From Virgibacillus subterraneus (GTDB taxonomy: Bacteria; Bacillota; Bacilli; Bacillales; Amphibacillaceae), in assembly GCF_900110695.1 (NCBI RefSeq), contig NZ_FOEH01000006.1, positions 1 through 64,000 on the forward strand: a stretch of DNA of 64,000 nt, read 5' to 3'. The notes under the pieces are model-generated. The model had not been told where the DNA came from and ran no database searches. It saw nothing but the letters and a program-made list of their open reading frames with translations. The position numbers and the translations under genes are program-made. This document shows positions 1 through 9,113 of this stretch, piece by piece; position 1 is the first letter of the stretch, and every line of letters begins with the position of its first letter.

Positions 1-216
1 CTGGTGTACCAGTTGTTCCGCCAGGAGCATAGCTGGGTAGCTACGTGTGGCAAGGATAAGTGCTGAAAGCATCTAAGCATGAAGCCCCCCTCAAGATGAG
101 ACTTCCCATCACTTCGAGTGAGTAAGATCCCTCAGAGACGATGAGGTTGATAGGTCCGAGGTGGAAGCGTGGTGACACGTGTAGCTGACGGATACTAATA
201 GATCGAGGACTTAACT
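1..216 (+). rRNA. 23S ribosomal RNA, 3' end (partial)
   Basis: The window opens inside the 3' domain of 23S rRNA. The terminal segment, including the conserved stretch around GGTCCGAGGTGGAAGCGTGG and the closing helix ending in GATCGAGGACTTAACT, is typical of Bacillaceae. The 5' part lies outside the window. The 3' boundary is placed by similarity to Bacillus 23S ends and may be off by a few bases. The 5S gene and two tRNAs follow on the same strand, so this is the tail of an rRNA operon. Confidence 0.95.
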
Positions 217-390
217 AATAATGACAAGTTGAAAACGTTGATGTGAAGCTCTTATTTAGTTTTTAGGGTACAAACTTTAAAAAACCCCTTGCATTTTCTC
301 TTAGAAATGCATATAATATATCTTGTCTCCTAATTTTAGATAAAGAATTTATGATGATGTAGTTCACATCTTGTGAACAAGATTCTTTAG

Positions 391-507
391 GTCTGGTAGC
401 ATTAGCGGAGAGGTCACACCTGTTCCCATGCCGAACACAGCAGTTAAGCTCTCCAGCGCCGATGGTAGTTGGGGCTTTGCCCCTGCAAGAGTAGGACGCC
501 GCCAGGC
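391..507 (+). rRNA. 5S ribosomal RNA
   Basis: A segment of about 116 nt carries the conserved 5S core CCCATGCCGAACACAG and the closing helix TCTGGTAGC / GCCGCCAGGC. It lies about 175 bp after the 23S end, as expected for a Firmicute rrn operon. End positions are estimated from the terminal helix. Confidence 0.95.
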
Positions 508-586
508 CTTCTAGATTTATTCTGGAAGATAAGAAATTGCTTTTTAGCAATACGGAAAACAGTATTAAGTTAATATTATCTCATAT

Positions 587-663
<77 letters not shown>

Positions 664-746
664 ATTTAATTTAATTTACTAAGTCGAATTTACTTCAACT
701 GTCTACGTTGAATAAGTCACCACTAGTTAACACATAAATATATCTT

Positions 747-823
747 GGTCCGGTAGTTCAGTTGGTTAGAATGCCTGCCTGTCACGCAGGAGGTCGCGGG
801 TTCGAGTCCCGTCCGGACCGCCA
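747..823 (+). tRNA. tRNA-Asp (anticodon GTC)
   Basis: This 77-nt cloverleaf has acceptor arms GGTCCGG / CCGGACC, anticodon loop CTGTCAC giving GTC, T loop TTCGAGT and an encoded CCA. It lies 83 bp after tRNA-fMet and is probably cotranscribed with the rRNA operon. Confidence 0.95.
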
Positions 824-887
824 TTACTTTTAACTCATGATTTCCAATTTTGGAAACATGTTTTTTTATTTTCAGTTAAAAAAAACA

Positions 888-1160
888 ACATGGCTGCTGA
901 ATACGCAACCACCGTCTATCATGAAAATGAATTTGTAATCGAATTTGATAGGTGTTTTCATATAGCAAATTTGCTTTGCGGACACCAGAGACCTTATTTG
1001 GCAGAAATTCATGAAAATGGTCGTGTTGACGGACACCAGGGACCTTATTTAGCAAAAATGCCCTCTATTATCCATGATATATATATAATAAGGGCTTCTG
1101 TGTCCGGATAAGTTCGAAAAGGTCACTTTTTTATAGAAATAACGTCTCCTGTGTCCGCTA
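888..1160. repeat. Symmetric inverted-repeat element, copy 1
   Basis: Two direct 21-bp boxes (979-999 and 1030-1050, both starting CGGACACCAG) face two inverted boxes (1087-1106 and 1137-1157, both ending TGTGTCCG). The boxes are 51 bp apart on each side, and all four are symmetric about position 1068. A left module (890-970) precedes them. A second copy with the same geometry lies at 46610-46890. The 73-codon reading frame across the element is probably spurious, because it only reflects the repeat. No transposase or terminal-repeat structure is seen. Confidence 0.85.
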
Positions 1161-1455
1161 AAAAATAAAAGTCTTAGATTCCGTTAACCTTTGTAGAAGT
1201 ATAAGGGGTTGTTTTCATAAGAATCACTTTAATGGATGCCAAACAAGTCTAATTCATAGAGTCTTATATTTTATCGATAATATTAAAAAGTTTATATTAC
1301 TTAACTGCCGTTTCCGCGCAACTTGGAAGCGGCTTTTTAAATTTAGCTAGCAAGATCAAATATCACCAATAATAGTTAAAATAACGTTTACTTTTTCTTT
1401 TTATCCTCTTTTTGCTATCATTAACATAGTTAACAATGAGAAGTGGTGGTAATCT
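1161..1455. other. Intergenic region before thiL
   Basis: No gene is visible. It holds a fragment (about 1200-1230) resembling a repeat piece at 25470-25520 (GTATAAGGGGTT followed by CATAAGAATC). A short hairpin-like segment lies around 1305-1340 (GCCGTTTCC / GGAAGCGGC), followed by T residues, and could be a weak terminator. The thiL Shine-Dalgarno AAGTGGTGG is at about 1441-1449. Confidence 0.5.
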
Positions 1456-2427
1456 ATGGATGAATTTTCTTTTATAAATTCGATAAAACAACAGACTTAC
1501 AAGCAGTCTTCAGTTGTAAAAGGTATAGGAGATGATGCAGCAGTTTTTCGCAATACATCACAAGATATTGTAACTGCTGTAGATACTTTCGTTGAGGAAG
1601 TACATTTCTCAAGAGCAACAATGGATCCATTTCATATTGGGTACCGGTCACTTGCTGCAAACATTAGTGACTTAGCAGCAATGGGAGCAACGCCAGCATT
1701 TTATCTCGTATCAATTGTTATCCCGAAACACTGGGCCGATGAAGAATTAACCAAACTGTACAAAGGGATGGACAATCTGGCAACTATACACAACATGGAC
1801 TTAATTGGTGGTGATACAGTTTCGGGAAAAGAGTTGTCGATTTCTATAACTGTAATTGGTTTTGTAAGTAAAGGAAATGCCAGATATCGTAGCTCTGCAA
1901 AGCCAGGTGATATTTTGTTCGTGACTGGGACGTTAGGTGATTCTCAAGCAGGGTTTCACATACTTAATAACCCCGGTAAATTTAAAGAAAAGGAATACTA
2001 TTATAATAAACACCGTATGCCTGAACCAAGGGTGGCATTTGCTTTGGAACTGGGAAGTTTATCTAGAGTGGCTTTAAATGATATTAGTGATGGAATTGCT
2101 AATGAGGCGAATGAAATTTCGGAGGCATCGAAAGTAAGTATAACTATATATGAAGATAAACTGCCAACAAGTACTTCATATAAACAATTTCCTGTTAAAC
2201 TTCAGCGTGAGTGGAAATTGTTTGGTGGAGAAGATTTCGAACTTGTAGGTACCGTTGCGAAAGCTGAATGGGAAGCCATGAAGTTAGTTGCTGAAAGAAC
2301 AAATACTCCTCTTAAAGAAGTTGGCTATGTTGATTTCAGTAAAAGTGATGAGCACAAAGTGTTTGGAGTCAATCAAAAAAATAAAAAGAAACTTTTGGAA
2401 AAAAAGGGTTATACCCACTTGGAGTAG
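1456..2427 (+). CDS. thiL: Thiamine-monophosphate kinase ThiL
   Basis: ThiL phosphorylates thiamine monophosphate with ATP to give thiamine diphosphate, the cofactor, in the cytosol. The 323-residue protein has the AIRS-type kinase signature GIGDDAAV (23-30), the LAANISDLAAMGA segment, the GGDTVSG metal-binding loop and VTGTLGDSQAG. The later stretch SDGIANEANEISEAS corresponds to the family's SDGL motif. Length is normal (about 320-330). It is the first gene of the thiL-tsaE-tsaB-rimI-tsaD run, the order found in B. subtilis. The next gene begins within about 10 bp, so they are probably cotranscribed. Confidence 0.95.
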   Translation: MDEFSFINSIKQQTYKQSSVVKGIGDDAAVFRNTSQDIVTAVDTFVEEVHFSRATMDPFHIGYRSLAANISDLAAMGATPAFYLVSIVIPKHWADEELTKLYKGMDNLATIHNMDLIGGDTVSGKELSISITVIGFVSKGNARYRSSAKPGDILFVTGTLGDSQAGFHILNNPGKFKEKEYYYNKHRMPEPRVAFALELGSLSRVALNDISDGIANEANEISEASKVSITIYEDKLPTSTSYKQFPVKLQREWKLFGGEDFELVGTVAKAEWEAMKLVAERTNTPLKEVGYVDFSKSDEHKVFGVNQKNKKKLLEKKGYTHLE

Positions 2428-2436
2428 GTGAAAAGA

Positions 2437-2892
2437 ATGAGCGAGCATCAATTAAAGGCAAATTCTGTTGAAGAGACAGGAAAAATAGCTGAGAAGTTAG
2501 CATTATTTTTGAAACCTGGTGATGTTGTTACATTAGAGGGTGACCTTGGAACTGGGAAGACAACATTCACAAAAGGGATTGCTAACGGACTTGGTATTAA
2601 ACGAAACGTAAATAGTCCTACATATACGATTGTAAAAGAGTATGAGGGAGAACTGCCTCTATATCATATGGATGTTTATCGATTGGAGAATTCTGATGAA
2701 GATATTGGTTTTGATGAATACTTTAACGGAGATGGAATTTCAATAGTTGAGTGGGCACATTTTATCGAGGAATTCTTACCGGATGAGCGTTTAAATATAA
2801 AGTTTTCTTACCTAGATGATTGTACTCGCTTGCTAGAATTCACTGCCATTGGTACACATTTTGAATGGATTACAGCCGAATTATTCGGTTAA
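2437..2892 (+). CDS. tsaE: tRNA t6A biosynthesis ATPase TsaE
   Basis: TsaE is the small ATPase that works with TsaB and TsaD to place N6-threonylcarbamoyl on A37 of ANN-decoding tRNAs. The P-loop GDLGTGKTT is at residues 35-43. SPTYTIVKEY, HMDVYRL and IVEWAHF are the other family motifs. A GTG at 2428 sits only 3 nt after the GGAG at 2421-2424, so the ATG at 2437 is the better start. It gives 151 residues, the usual size. It lies between thiL and tsaB on the same strand. Confidence 0.93.
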   Translation: MSEHQLKANSVEETGKIAEKLALFLKPGDVVTLEGDLGTGKTTFTKGIANGLGIKRNVNSPTYTIVKEYEGELPLYHMDVYRLENSDEDIGFDEYFNGDGISIVEWAHFIEEFLPDERLNIKFSYLDDCTRLLEFTAIGTHFEWITAELFG

Positions 2893-2910
2893 ATATGAGG
2901 AGTTACTTGA

Positions 2911-3618
2911 ATGAATATACTTGCAATGGATACATCAAATCAAGTATTGGGTGTTGCTTTACTTAAAGATGATCAGTTAATAGGTAAAGTCGTTACGAAT
3001 ATAAAAAAGAATCATTCAGTAAGGTTAATGCCTGCAATAGATCAATTAATGCATGATGTGAATATGACGCCTGACCAGCTAGACAAAATTGTAGTTGCAA
3101 AAGGTCCTGGCTCATATACTGGTGTACGTATTGGGCTTGCCACTGCCAAGTCTATGGCGTGGGCGCTGGACATTCCGGTTGTTGGAGTCTCCAGTCTCGA
3201 AGTTCTTGCATACCAGGGCAGATTTTTTAATTCATACGTATGTCCATTTTTCGATGCTAGGCGAGGTTTAGTTTTTACTGGATTATATCGCTGGAGAAAT
3301 AGTGAGCTTGAATTAGTGGATAAGGAAAAAAATATACTCATGGAGAATTGGCTGCAGGAATTAGCATCCACACAAAAAGAAGTGTTATTTATAAGTCCGG
3401 AAATAGAACTTCATCAAGAAGCAATTCAGAAATATTTGGGAGATCGAGCAATTATCCCGAATGGCTTTGTTCATATGGCCGACCCAGCTCATTTGGCGTT
3501 AACTGGTTCAAATCAAGAGCCAGATGTAACCCATACATTGACACCAAATTATTTACGTATGGCTGAAGCTGAAGCCAAGTGGCTAAATGCACAAAAGGAA
3601 AAGCAAAATAATGGCTGA
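2911..3618 (+). CDS. tsaB: tRNA t6A biosynthesis protein TsaB
   Basis: TsaB is the ASKHA-fold partner that dimerises with TsaD in the threonylcarbamoyl transferase complex. The N-terminus MNILAMDTSN is the phosphate-1 motif. VVAKGPGSYTGVRIGLATAK (61-80) is the strongest family block. The 235-residue length is normal. It follows tsaE by 18 bp and overlaps the rimI start by 8 bp, which suggests translational coupling. Confidence 0.94.
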   Translation: MNILAMDTSNQVLGVALLKDDQLIGKVVTNIKKNHSVRLMPAIDQLMHDVNMTPDQLDKIVVAKGPGSYTGVRIGLATAKSMAWALDIPVVGVSSLEVLAYQGRFFNSYVCPFFDARRGLVFTGLYRWRNSELELVDKEKNILMENWLQELASTQKEVLFISPEIELHQEAIQKYLGDRAIIPNGFVHMADPAHLALTGSNQEPDVTHTLTPNYLRMAEAEAKWLNAQKEKQNNG

Positions 3619-4060
3619 GTTAGTTATTCGACAAATGAAGTTGGCTGATATTGATTCTGTTATGGACGTTGAAAGGGCTACATTTGATTCACCTTGGCCA
3701 GAGGATATATTTCTTCAGGAAGTAAGTGGAAATCAACATGCGCACTACTATGTTATGGAATTAGACAAAGAAATTATAGGTTATGCGGGGATGTGGCTCG
3801 TAATTGACGATGCACAGATTACAAATATTGCTGTTACGCCTAAGTACAGAGGCTACAAATTAGGAGAGAAATTGTTTTTATATATAATTGAACAAGCGAT
3901 ACAAATGGGAACAAAGCGGTTATCATTGGAGGTCAGAATGTCTAATGAAGTCGCACAGCGGATGTACCGGAAGTTTGGGCTAGTCCCTGGTGGCATTCGC
4001 AAAAATTACTATAAGGATAATCAAGAAGATGCTATTGTAATGTGGGTGAATTTATCATGA
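3611..4060 (+). CDS. rimI: Ribosomal-protein-alanine N-acetyltransferase RimI
   Basis: This GNAT-family N-acetyltransferase is expected to acetylate the N-terminal alanine of ribosomal protein S18. The acetyl-CoA motif is [14 protein letters not shown], and the C-terminal part [17 protein letters not shown] is typical of RimI. An in-frame ATG at 3587 exists, but the ATG at 3611 has AGGA at 3597-3600 at a better distance and gives 149 residues, the usual RimI length. It sits between tsaB and tsaD and overlaps both. Confidence 0.9.
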   Translation: MAELVIRQMKLADIDSVMDVERATFDSPWPEDIFLQEVSGNQHAHYYVMELDKEIIGYAGMWLVIDDAQITNIAVTPKYRGYKLGEKLFLYIIEQAIQMGTKRLSLEVRMSNEVAQRMYRKFGLVPGGIRKNYYKDNQEDAIVMWVNLS

Positions 4061-5067
4061 AAAAAGAAAATTATATAGTTGGAATAGAAACAAGTTGTGA
4101 CGAAACTGCTGTTGCAATCGTCAAAGATGGTAGAGAGATTATTTCCAATGTTGTGGCTTCACAAATTGAAAGCCATAAGCGATTTGGAGGGGTTGTACCA
4201 GAAATTGCGTCGCGCCATCATGTAGAACAAATAACAATTGTTTTGGAAGAAGCATTTAATGAAGCAAATATTACCTGGGATCAAATTGACGCGATTGCTG
4301 TGACTGAAGGCCCTGGTCTAGTTGGAGCGTTGCTTATCGGTGTTAATGCAGCAAAGGCACTTGCATTTGCAAAACAAAAACCTTTAGTTGGAGTTCATCA
4401 TATTGCAGGACATATTTATGCTAATCGTTATGAACAGGAGTTTCATTTTCCACTATTAGCTCTAATCGTTTCTGGTGGACACACTGAGCTTGTTTTAATG
4501 AAAGAACATGGGAAGTATGAGCTGATAGGTGAAACACGTGATGACGCGGCAGGAGAAGCGTATGACAAGGTTGCACGTATGCTGGAGTTACCATATCCGG
4601 GTGGTCCTCATGTTGACAGGTTAGCTGCTTCTGGAGAAGAAAATATTACTTTTCCACGTGCTTGGCTTGAAGCAGACAGCTTTGATTTTAGCTTTAGCGG
4701 ATTAAAATCATCCGTAATTAACACGATCCACAACGCGAAGCAACGTGGTGATGAATTGAAAAAAGAAGATATTGCTGCAAGCTTTCAAGGTAGTGTTGTC
4801 GACGTGTTGTCGACGAAGACTTTAAAAGCAGCCATTGCCTATAATGTAAAACAAGTTATTGTTGCAGGAGGGGTTGCTGCGAATGACGGGCTACGTAAAT
4901 CTTTAAATGAAAAATTTAGTGGCACGAATATACCTTTATTAATTCCACCACTAAAATTATGTACAGACAACGCTGCGATGATTGCAGCAGCGGGGTACAT
5001 CGCATATGAACAAGGAAAACGGTCTGATTGGGATTTGAATGCAAACCCTTCATTAGTTTTAAAATAA
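4057..5067 (+). CDS. tsaD: tRNA N6-threonylcarbamoyladenosine transferase TsaD
   Basis: TsaD transfers threonylcarbamoyl from threonylcarbamoyl-AMP to A37 of tRNA. The metal-binding H-x3-H is HIAGH (115-119). [14 protein letters not shown] at the N-terminus and [12 protein letters not shown] near the C-terminus are family hallmarks. I chose ATG 4057, preceded by GGGTG at 4044-4048, over the upstream in-frame GTG at 4042. This gives 336 residues. Its start overlaps the rimI stop. In B. subtilis the gene is also called gcp. Confidence 0.96.
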   Translation: MKKENYIVGIETSCDETAVAIVKDGREIISNVVASQIESHKRFGGVVPEIASRHHVEQITIVLEEAFNEANITWDQIDAIAVTEGPGLVGALLIGVNAAKALAFAKQKPLVGVHHIAGHIYANRYEQEFHFPLLALIVSGGHTELVLMKEHGKYELIGETRDDAAGEAYDKVARMLELPYPGGPHVDRLAASGEENITFPRAWLEADSFDFSFSGLKSSVINTIHNAKQRGDELKKEDIAASFQGSVVDVLSTKTLKAAIAYNVKQVIVAGGVAANDGLRKSLNEKFSGTNIPLLIPPLKLCTDNAAMIAAAGYIAYEQGKRSDWDLNANPSLVLK

Positions 5068-5134
5068 AATTTACTTTTAATTGTGACTTTTTAATGTTGT
5101 TATTTAATATGAATGGATTCTTTAGCTTTAATGT

Positions 5135-5298
5135 TTACCCACAGGACTGTGGATATTTTTTGCGAAAGCAAGTTTTGATTAAGATAATGATGTGGATATA
5201 AATTGTGGATAAATCAGTGGATAACTGTGGATTTTGTGTATAACTTTATTCAGAAACGAATGTATTCACTATTTTCCTGTGTATATGTCTGTGGATTA
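5135..5298. promoter_or_regulatory. Cluster of DnaA-box-like sequences
   Basis: One perfect DnaA box (TGTGGATAA, complement of TTATCCACA) lies at 5204-5212. Near matches lie at 5135-5143 (TTACCCACA), 5149-5157 and 5191-5199 (TGTGGATAT), 5216-5224 (AGTGGATAA), 5226-5234 (TGTGGATTT), 5235-5243 (TGTGTATAA) and 5290-5298 (TGTGGATTA). That makes eight boxes in about 165 bp with no gene. A DnaA-binding cluster next to gcp/tsaD is also known in B. subtilis, as I recall, so this is probably a conserved replication-control site. Binding is inferred. Confidence 0.8.
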
Positions 5299-5369
5299 TC
5301 TTAATAACTCACAAAAAGTTAATCAAACGTTTGAACAATATCTAAAGAAAGAAATTTGGTGGAGATTCA

Positions 5370-6542
5370 ATGTCAACTAAACAATCCCATTACATACAAA
5401 GTGATTTTATTATTTTACTGACTTTGTTCATTTGTGTTAGTTTAATATCCATTTATAATGCACAACAATTGCCACAGTATAATGGGGATGAATTTGTTCT
5501 GAAGCAGATTTTATGGTTCATCGCCGGTATTTTAATTGCAGCGGTCATCCAATTTTTTGATTTAGAACAATTATATAAAGCTAGTATTCTTATTTACATC
5601 GTGGGTGTTCTAGTGTTAATTGGGTTATTAATTAGTCCTGAAAGTATTGCTCCGATTATAAAAGGACAAAAAAGCTGGTTTACTTTGCCCGGAATGTCGA
5701 TGCAGCCAGCTGAATTCACGAAGATTACAACAGTATTGTATTTGGCCGCCGCCATTAGCAGGCACAAGCAGAAGTATGAAATAAGTTCTTTAAAAAGTGA
5801 TAGTTTACTTTTTTTAAAGATTGTTTTAATAACAGCAATTCCAGTAATTTTAATCATGAATCAGCCGGATTTTGGTACATCAATGGTTTATATATTCATA
5901 GCTTGTATGATGGTTCTGTTATCAGGTATCGATTGGAAAATAATTATTGGCTTAATTTTAGCATTTACGATAATTATTGGCGGGGCGGTAGGGTTAACTG
6001 TTAAATTCCCTGAAATGTCGCAGGAGTTAATAGGACTTGAAGAATATCAGGTGAAACGTGTTACCAGCTGGCTTGATCCCTCACAGGAAACTACTAATGA
6101 CACCTTTCAATTTGATCGGTCAATACGTGCGCTCGGCTCAGGGCAGTTATTCGGTAAAGGATTGAGTAGTTTACAAGTGGGAACTCCTGATAATCACACA
6201 GATTTTATATTTTCAGTAATTGGCGAAAGTTTTGGTTTCCTTGGCACTGCAATAGTTGTTTTCCTATATTTTCTTTTATTATACAAGCTTGTGACACTAG
6301 GTTTAACTAGTTCTCAGCATACTCCGTTTGGTGCCTACCTGTGTTTAGGATATATGAGCATATTGCTGATACACGCATTTCAGAATATAGGTATGACAAT
6401 CGGGATTATGCCGATAACTGGAATTCCGTTATTATTAATTAGTTATGGCGGGAGCTCGGTATTGGCAACGATGATCGGACTTGGCCTTGTCTATCGAGTA
6501 GCTGTAGAATATTCTATTCAACAGGATTATCTATTTAAATAA
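5370..6542 (+). CDS. SEDS-family peptidoglycan polymerase (RodA/FtsW-like)
   Basis: This polytopic membrane protein (390 residues, about ten predicted membrane segments) belongs to the shape, elongation, division and sporulation family, which polymerises glycan strands from lipid II. The segment MNQPDFGTSMV and the loop DNHTDFIFSVIGESFGFLG carry the family's conserved Asp and Glu. GIPLLLISYGGSS near the C-terminus is diagnostic. A GGTGG lies about 10 nt before the ATG. In B. subtilis no such gene separates gcp from ydiF, so this is a lineage-specific insertion. RodA, FtsW and SpoVE cannot be told apart with certainty; it looks closest to RodA. Confidence 0.85.
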   Translation: MSTKQSHYIQSDFIILLTLFICVSLISIYNAQQLPQYNGDEFVLKQILWFIAGILIAAVIQFFDLEQLYKASILIYIVGVLVLIGLLISPESIAPIIKGQKSWFTLPGMSMQPAEFTKITTVLYLAAAISRHKQKYEISSLKSDSLLFLKIVLITAIPVILIMNQPDFGTSMVYIFIACMMVLLSGIDWKIIIGLILAFTIIIGGAVGLTVKFPEMSQELIGLEEYQVKRVTSWLDPSQETTNDTFQFDRSIRALGSGQLFGKGLSSLQVGTPDNHTDFIFSVIGESFGFLGTAIVVFLYFLLLYKLVTLGLTSSQHTPFGAYLCLGYMSILLIHAFQNIGMTIGIMPITGIPLLLISYGGSSVLATMIGLGLVYRVAVEYSIQQDYLFK

Positions 6543-6574
6543 AAAACCACATGAAGAGCCTATCATGTGGTTTA
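6543..6574. terminator. Bidirectional intrinsic terminator
   Basis: The arms AAACCACATGA and TCATGTGGTTT form an 11-bp perfect stem with an 8-nt loop. Flanking A- and T-rich ends serve the convergent genes on both sides. Confidence 0.85.
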
Positions 6575-8485
6575 CTCTTGTAATGCTGTCCATTCTTCCA
6601 TTAATTGCTCGATTTCTTGTTTAAGCTTGCTGGTTTGTTTTGTCAGCTCTAGTGACTTTTCGTGATCTTGAAATATCTCCGGTTCAGTCATTTTTTGTTC
6701 AATAGCGGCCAATTCATTCTCGAGGTTTTCAATTATCGATTCTAAATCGTCGATACGGCGTTGTCGTTTACGCTCTTGACTACGAATTATTTTTTCCTCT
6801 TTAAATTTGTTCTTTCGTTGATTTTGAGTGTGCACTACTTCTGTTGCCTGTTGCAGCTTCTCGATTTCAACTTCTTCTTGTTTCTTCTCTGTATAGTAGT
6901 CATAATCACCTAAATAAACAGTTGCCCCATCTTTTTGCATTTCAACGACCTGATCCGTAATCTTATTTATGAAATAACGATCGTGTGATACGAAAATAAT
7001 TGTTCCTGGAAATTCCATCAATGCGGCTTCCAGTACTTCTTTACTATCAATATCCAGATGGTTCGTCGGTTCATCAAGTACAAGGAAATTTGCTTGTTGC
7101 ATCATCAGTTTTGCTAGAGATAATCGCGCTTTTTCGCCCCCGCTTAGTGAACGGACAGATTGTAGAACATCATCACCAGAAAATAAAAAGTTACCTAAAA
7201 CAGTACGAATATCTTTTTCATCTACAGAGGGATATTCATCCCACAATTCATCCAATACTGTCTTGGACGATGATAATGTTTGCTGTTCCTGATCATAATA
7301 TCCTATTTGTACATTTGTACCAACATGAATTGTTCCACTTGTTGGCTTAATCTGACCAAGAATTGTTTTTAACAAAGTTGTTTTGCCAACTCCATTGGGG
7401 CCAACAAGTGCAATGCGTTCTCCTCTGTTAACATGTATTTTTAGATTGGAAAAAATGGGTGTTTCATCATATTGAAAGGATAAATCATCAATCTTTAACA
7501 CATCATTGCCACTTCTTCGGTTAATCTGAAACGAAAAAGAGGCAGATGATTCATCACCTTTTGGTTTGTCAAGCTTATCCATTTTTTCTAATTGCTTACG
7601 TCGACTTTGAGCCCGCTTTGTTGTGGATGCACGTACAATGTTTTTTTGAATAAAGTCCTCTGTTTTTTTAATCTCATTTTGCTGCTTTTCAAATTCCTTC
7701 AATTCCTGTTCATAATCCAATGCTTTTTGTTCGAGGAATTTACTGTAACTTCCATGGTATTTCTTTGTTTTATGACGAGATACTTCATAAACTATTGATA
7801 CAGTCTTATCTAGGAAGTACCTGTCGTGTGAGACGATAGTTACAGCACCGGGATAGTTTGCTAAGTAATTTTCTAGCCACGCTAAGGTTTCAATGTCGAG
7901 ATGGTTTGTAGGCTCGTCCAGAATCAGTAGTGCTGGTTTTTTCAACAATAACTTCCCGAGCGCCAGACGCGTCTTCTGCCCGCCACTAAGCTCATTTATT
8001 GGTGTATTATAATCGAAATCATGAAAATGTAAGCCTGTTAGAACTGCTTTGATATCAGCTTCATATCGATAACCGCCTTCATCATCAAACGCTTGTTGTT
8101 TTTTGTCATAATCAAGCAGAAGCTGTTCATAGTTTGCGTCAGAAAGCGTTGCTGCCCGTTCCATTTCTTTTTCAAGACTACGAAGTTCCTGCTCCTTGAT
8201 TAGCAAGTGCTCAAATACTTCTACCATTTCATTCCAAATGGTTTTATCAGATTCAAGGCCAGTGTGTTGCGAAAGATAGCCTGTGGTTAGATCCTTTGGT
8301 TTAAACAATTCACCTACATCATGAGAAAGTTCGTCAGCCATAATTTTAAGTAAGGTTGACTTGCCAGCCCCGTTTCTGCCAACAATCGCGATTCGGTCTT
8401 TAGCTTTTATTTCAATTTTTATATTTGATAAAATCTCGTCTGCTCCAAATGATTTGGAGAGACCATTCATTTGCATAATAATCAT
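6572..8485 (-). CDS. ydiF: ABC-F family ATP-binding protein (YdiF-like)
   Basis: This soluble tandem ATPase has two ABC domains and no membrane segments. ABC-F proteins act on the ribosome in translation. The first Walker A is GRNGAGKST (36-44) and the second is GPNGVGKTT; signatures are LSGGQKTRL and LSGGEKARL; Walker B motifs are [12 protein letters not shown] and [12 protein letters not shown] charged linker separates the domains, and a C-terminal coiled-coil of about 90 residues follows. ATG 8485 has GAGGTG 7 nt upstream and is preferred over GTG 8494. Length is 637 residues. In B. subtilis ydiF also follows gcp. Confidence 0.92.
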   Translation of the reverse strand: MIIMQMNGLSKSFGADEILSNIKIEIKAKDRIAIVGRNGAGKSTLLKIMADELSHDVGELFKPKDLTTGYLSQHTGLESDKTIWNEMVEVFEHLLIKEQELRSLEKEMERAATLSDANYEQLLLDYDKKQQAFDDEGGYRYEADIKAVLTGLHFHDFDYNTPINELSGGQKTRLALGKLLLKKPALLILDEPTNHLDIETLAWLENYLANYPGAVTIVSHDRYFLDKTVSIVYEVSRHKTKKYHGSYSKFLEQKALDYEQELKEFEKQQNEIKKTEDFIQKNIVRASTTKRAQSRRKQLEKMDKLDKPKGDESSASFSFQINRRSGNDVLKIDDLSFQYDETPIFSNLKIHVNRGERIALVGPNGVGKTTLLKTILGQIKPTSGTIHVGTNVQIGYYDQEQQTLSSSKTVLDELWDEYPSVDEKDIRTVLGNFLFSGDDVLQSVRSLSGGEKARLSLAKLMMQQANFLVLDEPTNHLDIDSKEVLEAALMEFPGTIIFVSHDRYFINKITDQVVEMQKDGATVYLGDYDYYTEKKQEEVEIEKLQQATEVVHTQNQRKNKFKEEKIIRSQERKRQRRIDDLESIIENLENELAAIEQKMTEPEIFQDHEKSLELTKQTSKLKQEIEQLMEEWTALQE

Positions 8486-8542
8486 TTCGTTCACCTCATC
8501 CTATACAAGTGTATCTTATAATGAATTGGCTCGGCAATGATA

Positions 8543-8560
8543 TTGTGAAATTAATCACGA
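8543..8560. promoter_or_regulatory. Putative Rex operator upstream of moaC-rex
   Basis: TTGTGAAATTAATCACGA is an 18-bp imperfect palindrome (TTGTGA, 6 bp, TCACGA) close to the Rex consensus TTGTGA-N6-TCACAA. A possible -10 TAGAAT lies at 8580-8585, which would place the -35 region over the right half of the operator. Since rex is the second gene downstream, NADH-responsive autoregulation is the simple reading. Confidence 0.7.
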
Positions 8561-8619
8561 CTTATCTGTTTTTTTCTGATAGAATAGGTCTTAATAAGAC
8601 ATGGCAGGGAGTTGAGCAT

Positions 8620-9111
8620 ATGGCAGATTTTACTCATTTTAATGAACAGGGAAGAGCAAAAATGGTTGATATTAGTGATAAAAGTGAAACCGAGCGGACA
8701 GCTACTGCTATTTCAAGTATTCAAGTAACCAAAGAAATCTATCAAAAAATAACAACAAATAAGATGAAAAAGGGAGATGTACTTTCGGTGGCTCAGGTTG
8801 CTGGAATAATGGCTGCCAAAAAAACACCTGACTGGATACCGATGTGTCATCCCTTACAATTAAAGGGAATTGATATTTCATTTGATTGGGAGACTAATAA
8901 TACATATGTATTGCAAATACAGGCATTTGTGAAGACAAAAGGAAGTACAGGTGTTGAAATGGAAGCCCTAACAGCAGCTTCAGCTACAGCACTTACGGTA
9001 TATGATATGTGTAAAGCAATTGATAAAGGAATGGTAATCGGTCCAACGTATGTACTGTCGAAAAAAGGCGGTAAGTCAGGAAATTACTATCGTGAAGATC
9101 AGGGGGAATAA
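8620..9111 (+). CDS. moaC: Cyclic pyranopterin monophosphate synthase MoaC
   Basis: MoaC converts the MoaA product to cyclic pyranopterin monophosphate, an early step of molybdenum cofactor synthesis. Family motifs are [28 protein letters not shown] and DMCKAIDKG. The open frame extends upstream to 8509, but ATG 8620 has AGGGAG at 8606-8611 and gives 163 residues, the normal length. It ends 2 bp before rex, so the two are cotranscribed. No other moa or moe genes lie in the window. Confidence 0.94.
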   Translation: MADFTHFNEQGRAKMVDISDKSETERTATAISSIQVTKEIYQKITTNKMKKGDVLSVAQVAGIMAAKKTPDWIPMCHPLQLKGIDISFDWETNNTYVLQIQAFVKTKGSTGVEMEALTAASATALTVYDMCKAIDKGMVIGPTYVLSKKGGKSGNYYREDQGE

Positions 9112-9113
9112 TC

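Noticed and set aside
890-1111. 73-codon open frame between tRNA-Asp and thiL
   Set aside because: It is wholly inside the symmetric repeat, its encoded repeats (GHQRPYLAE, GHQGPYLAK) only mirror the DNA boxes, and it has no ribosome site.
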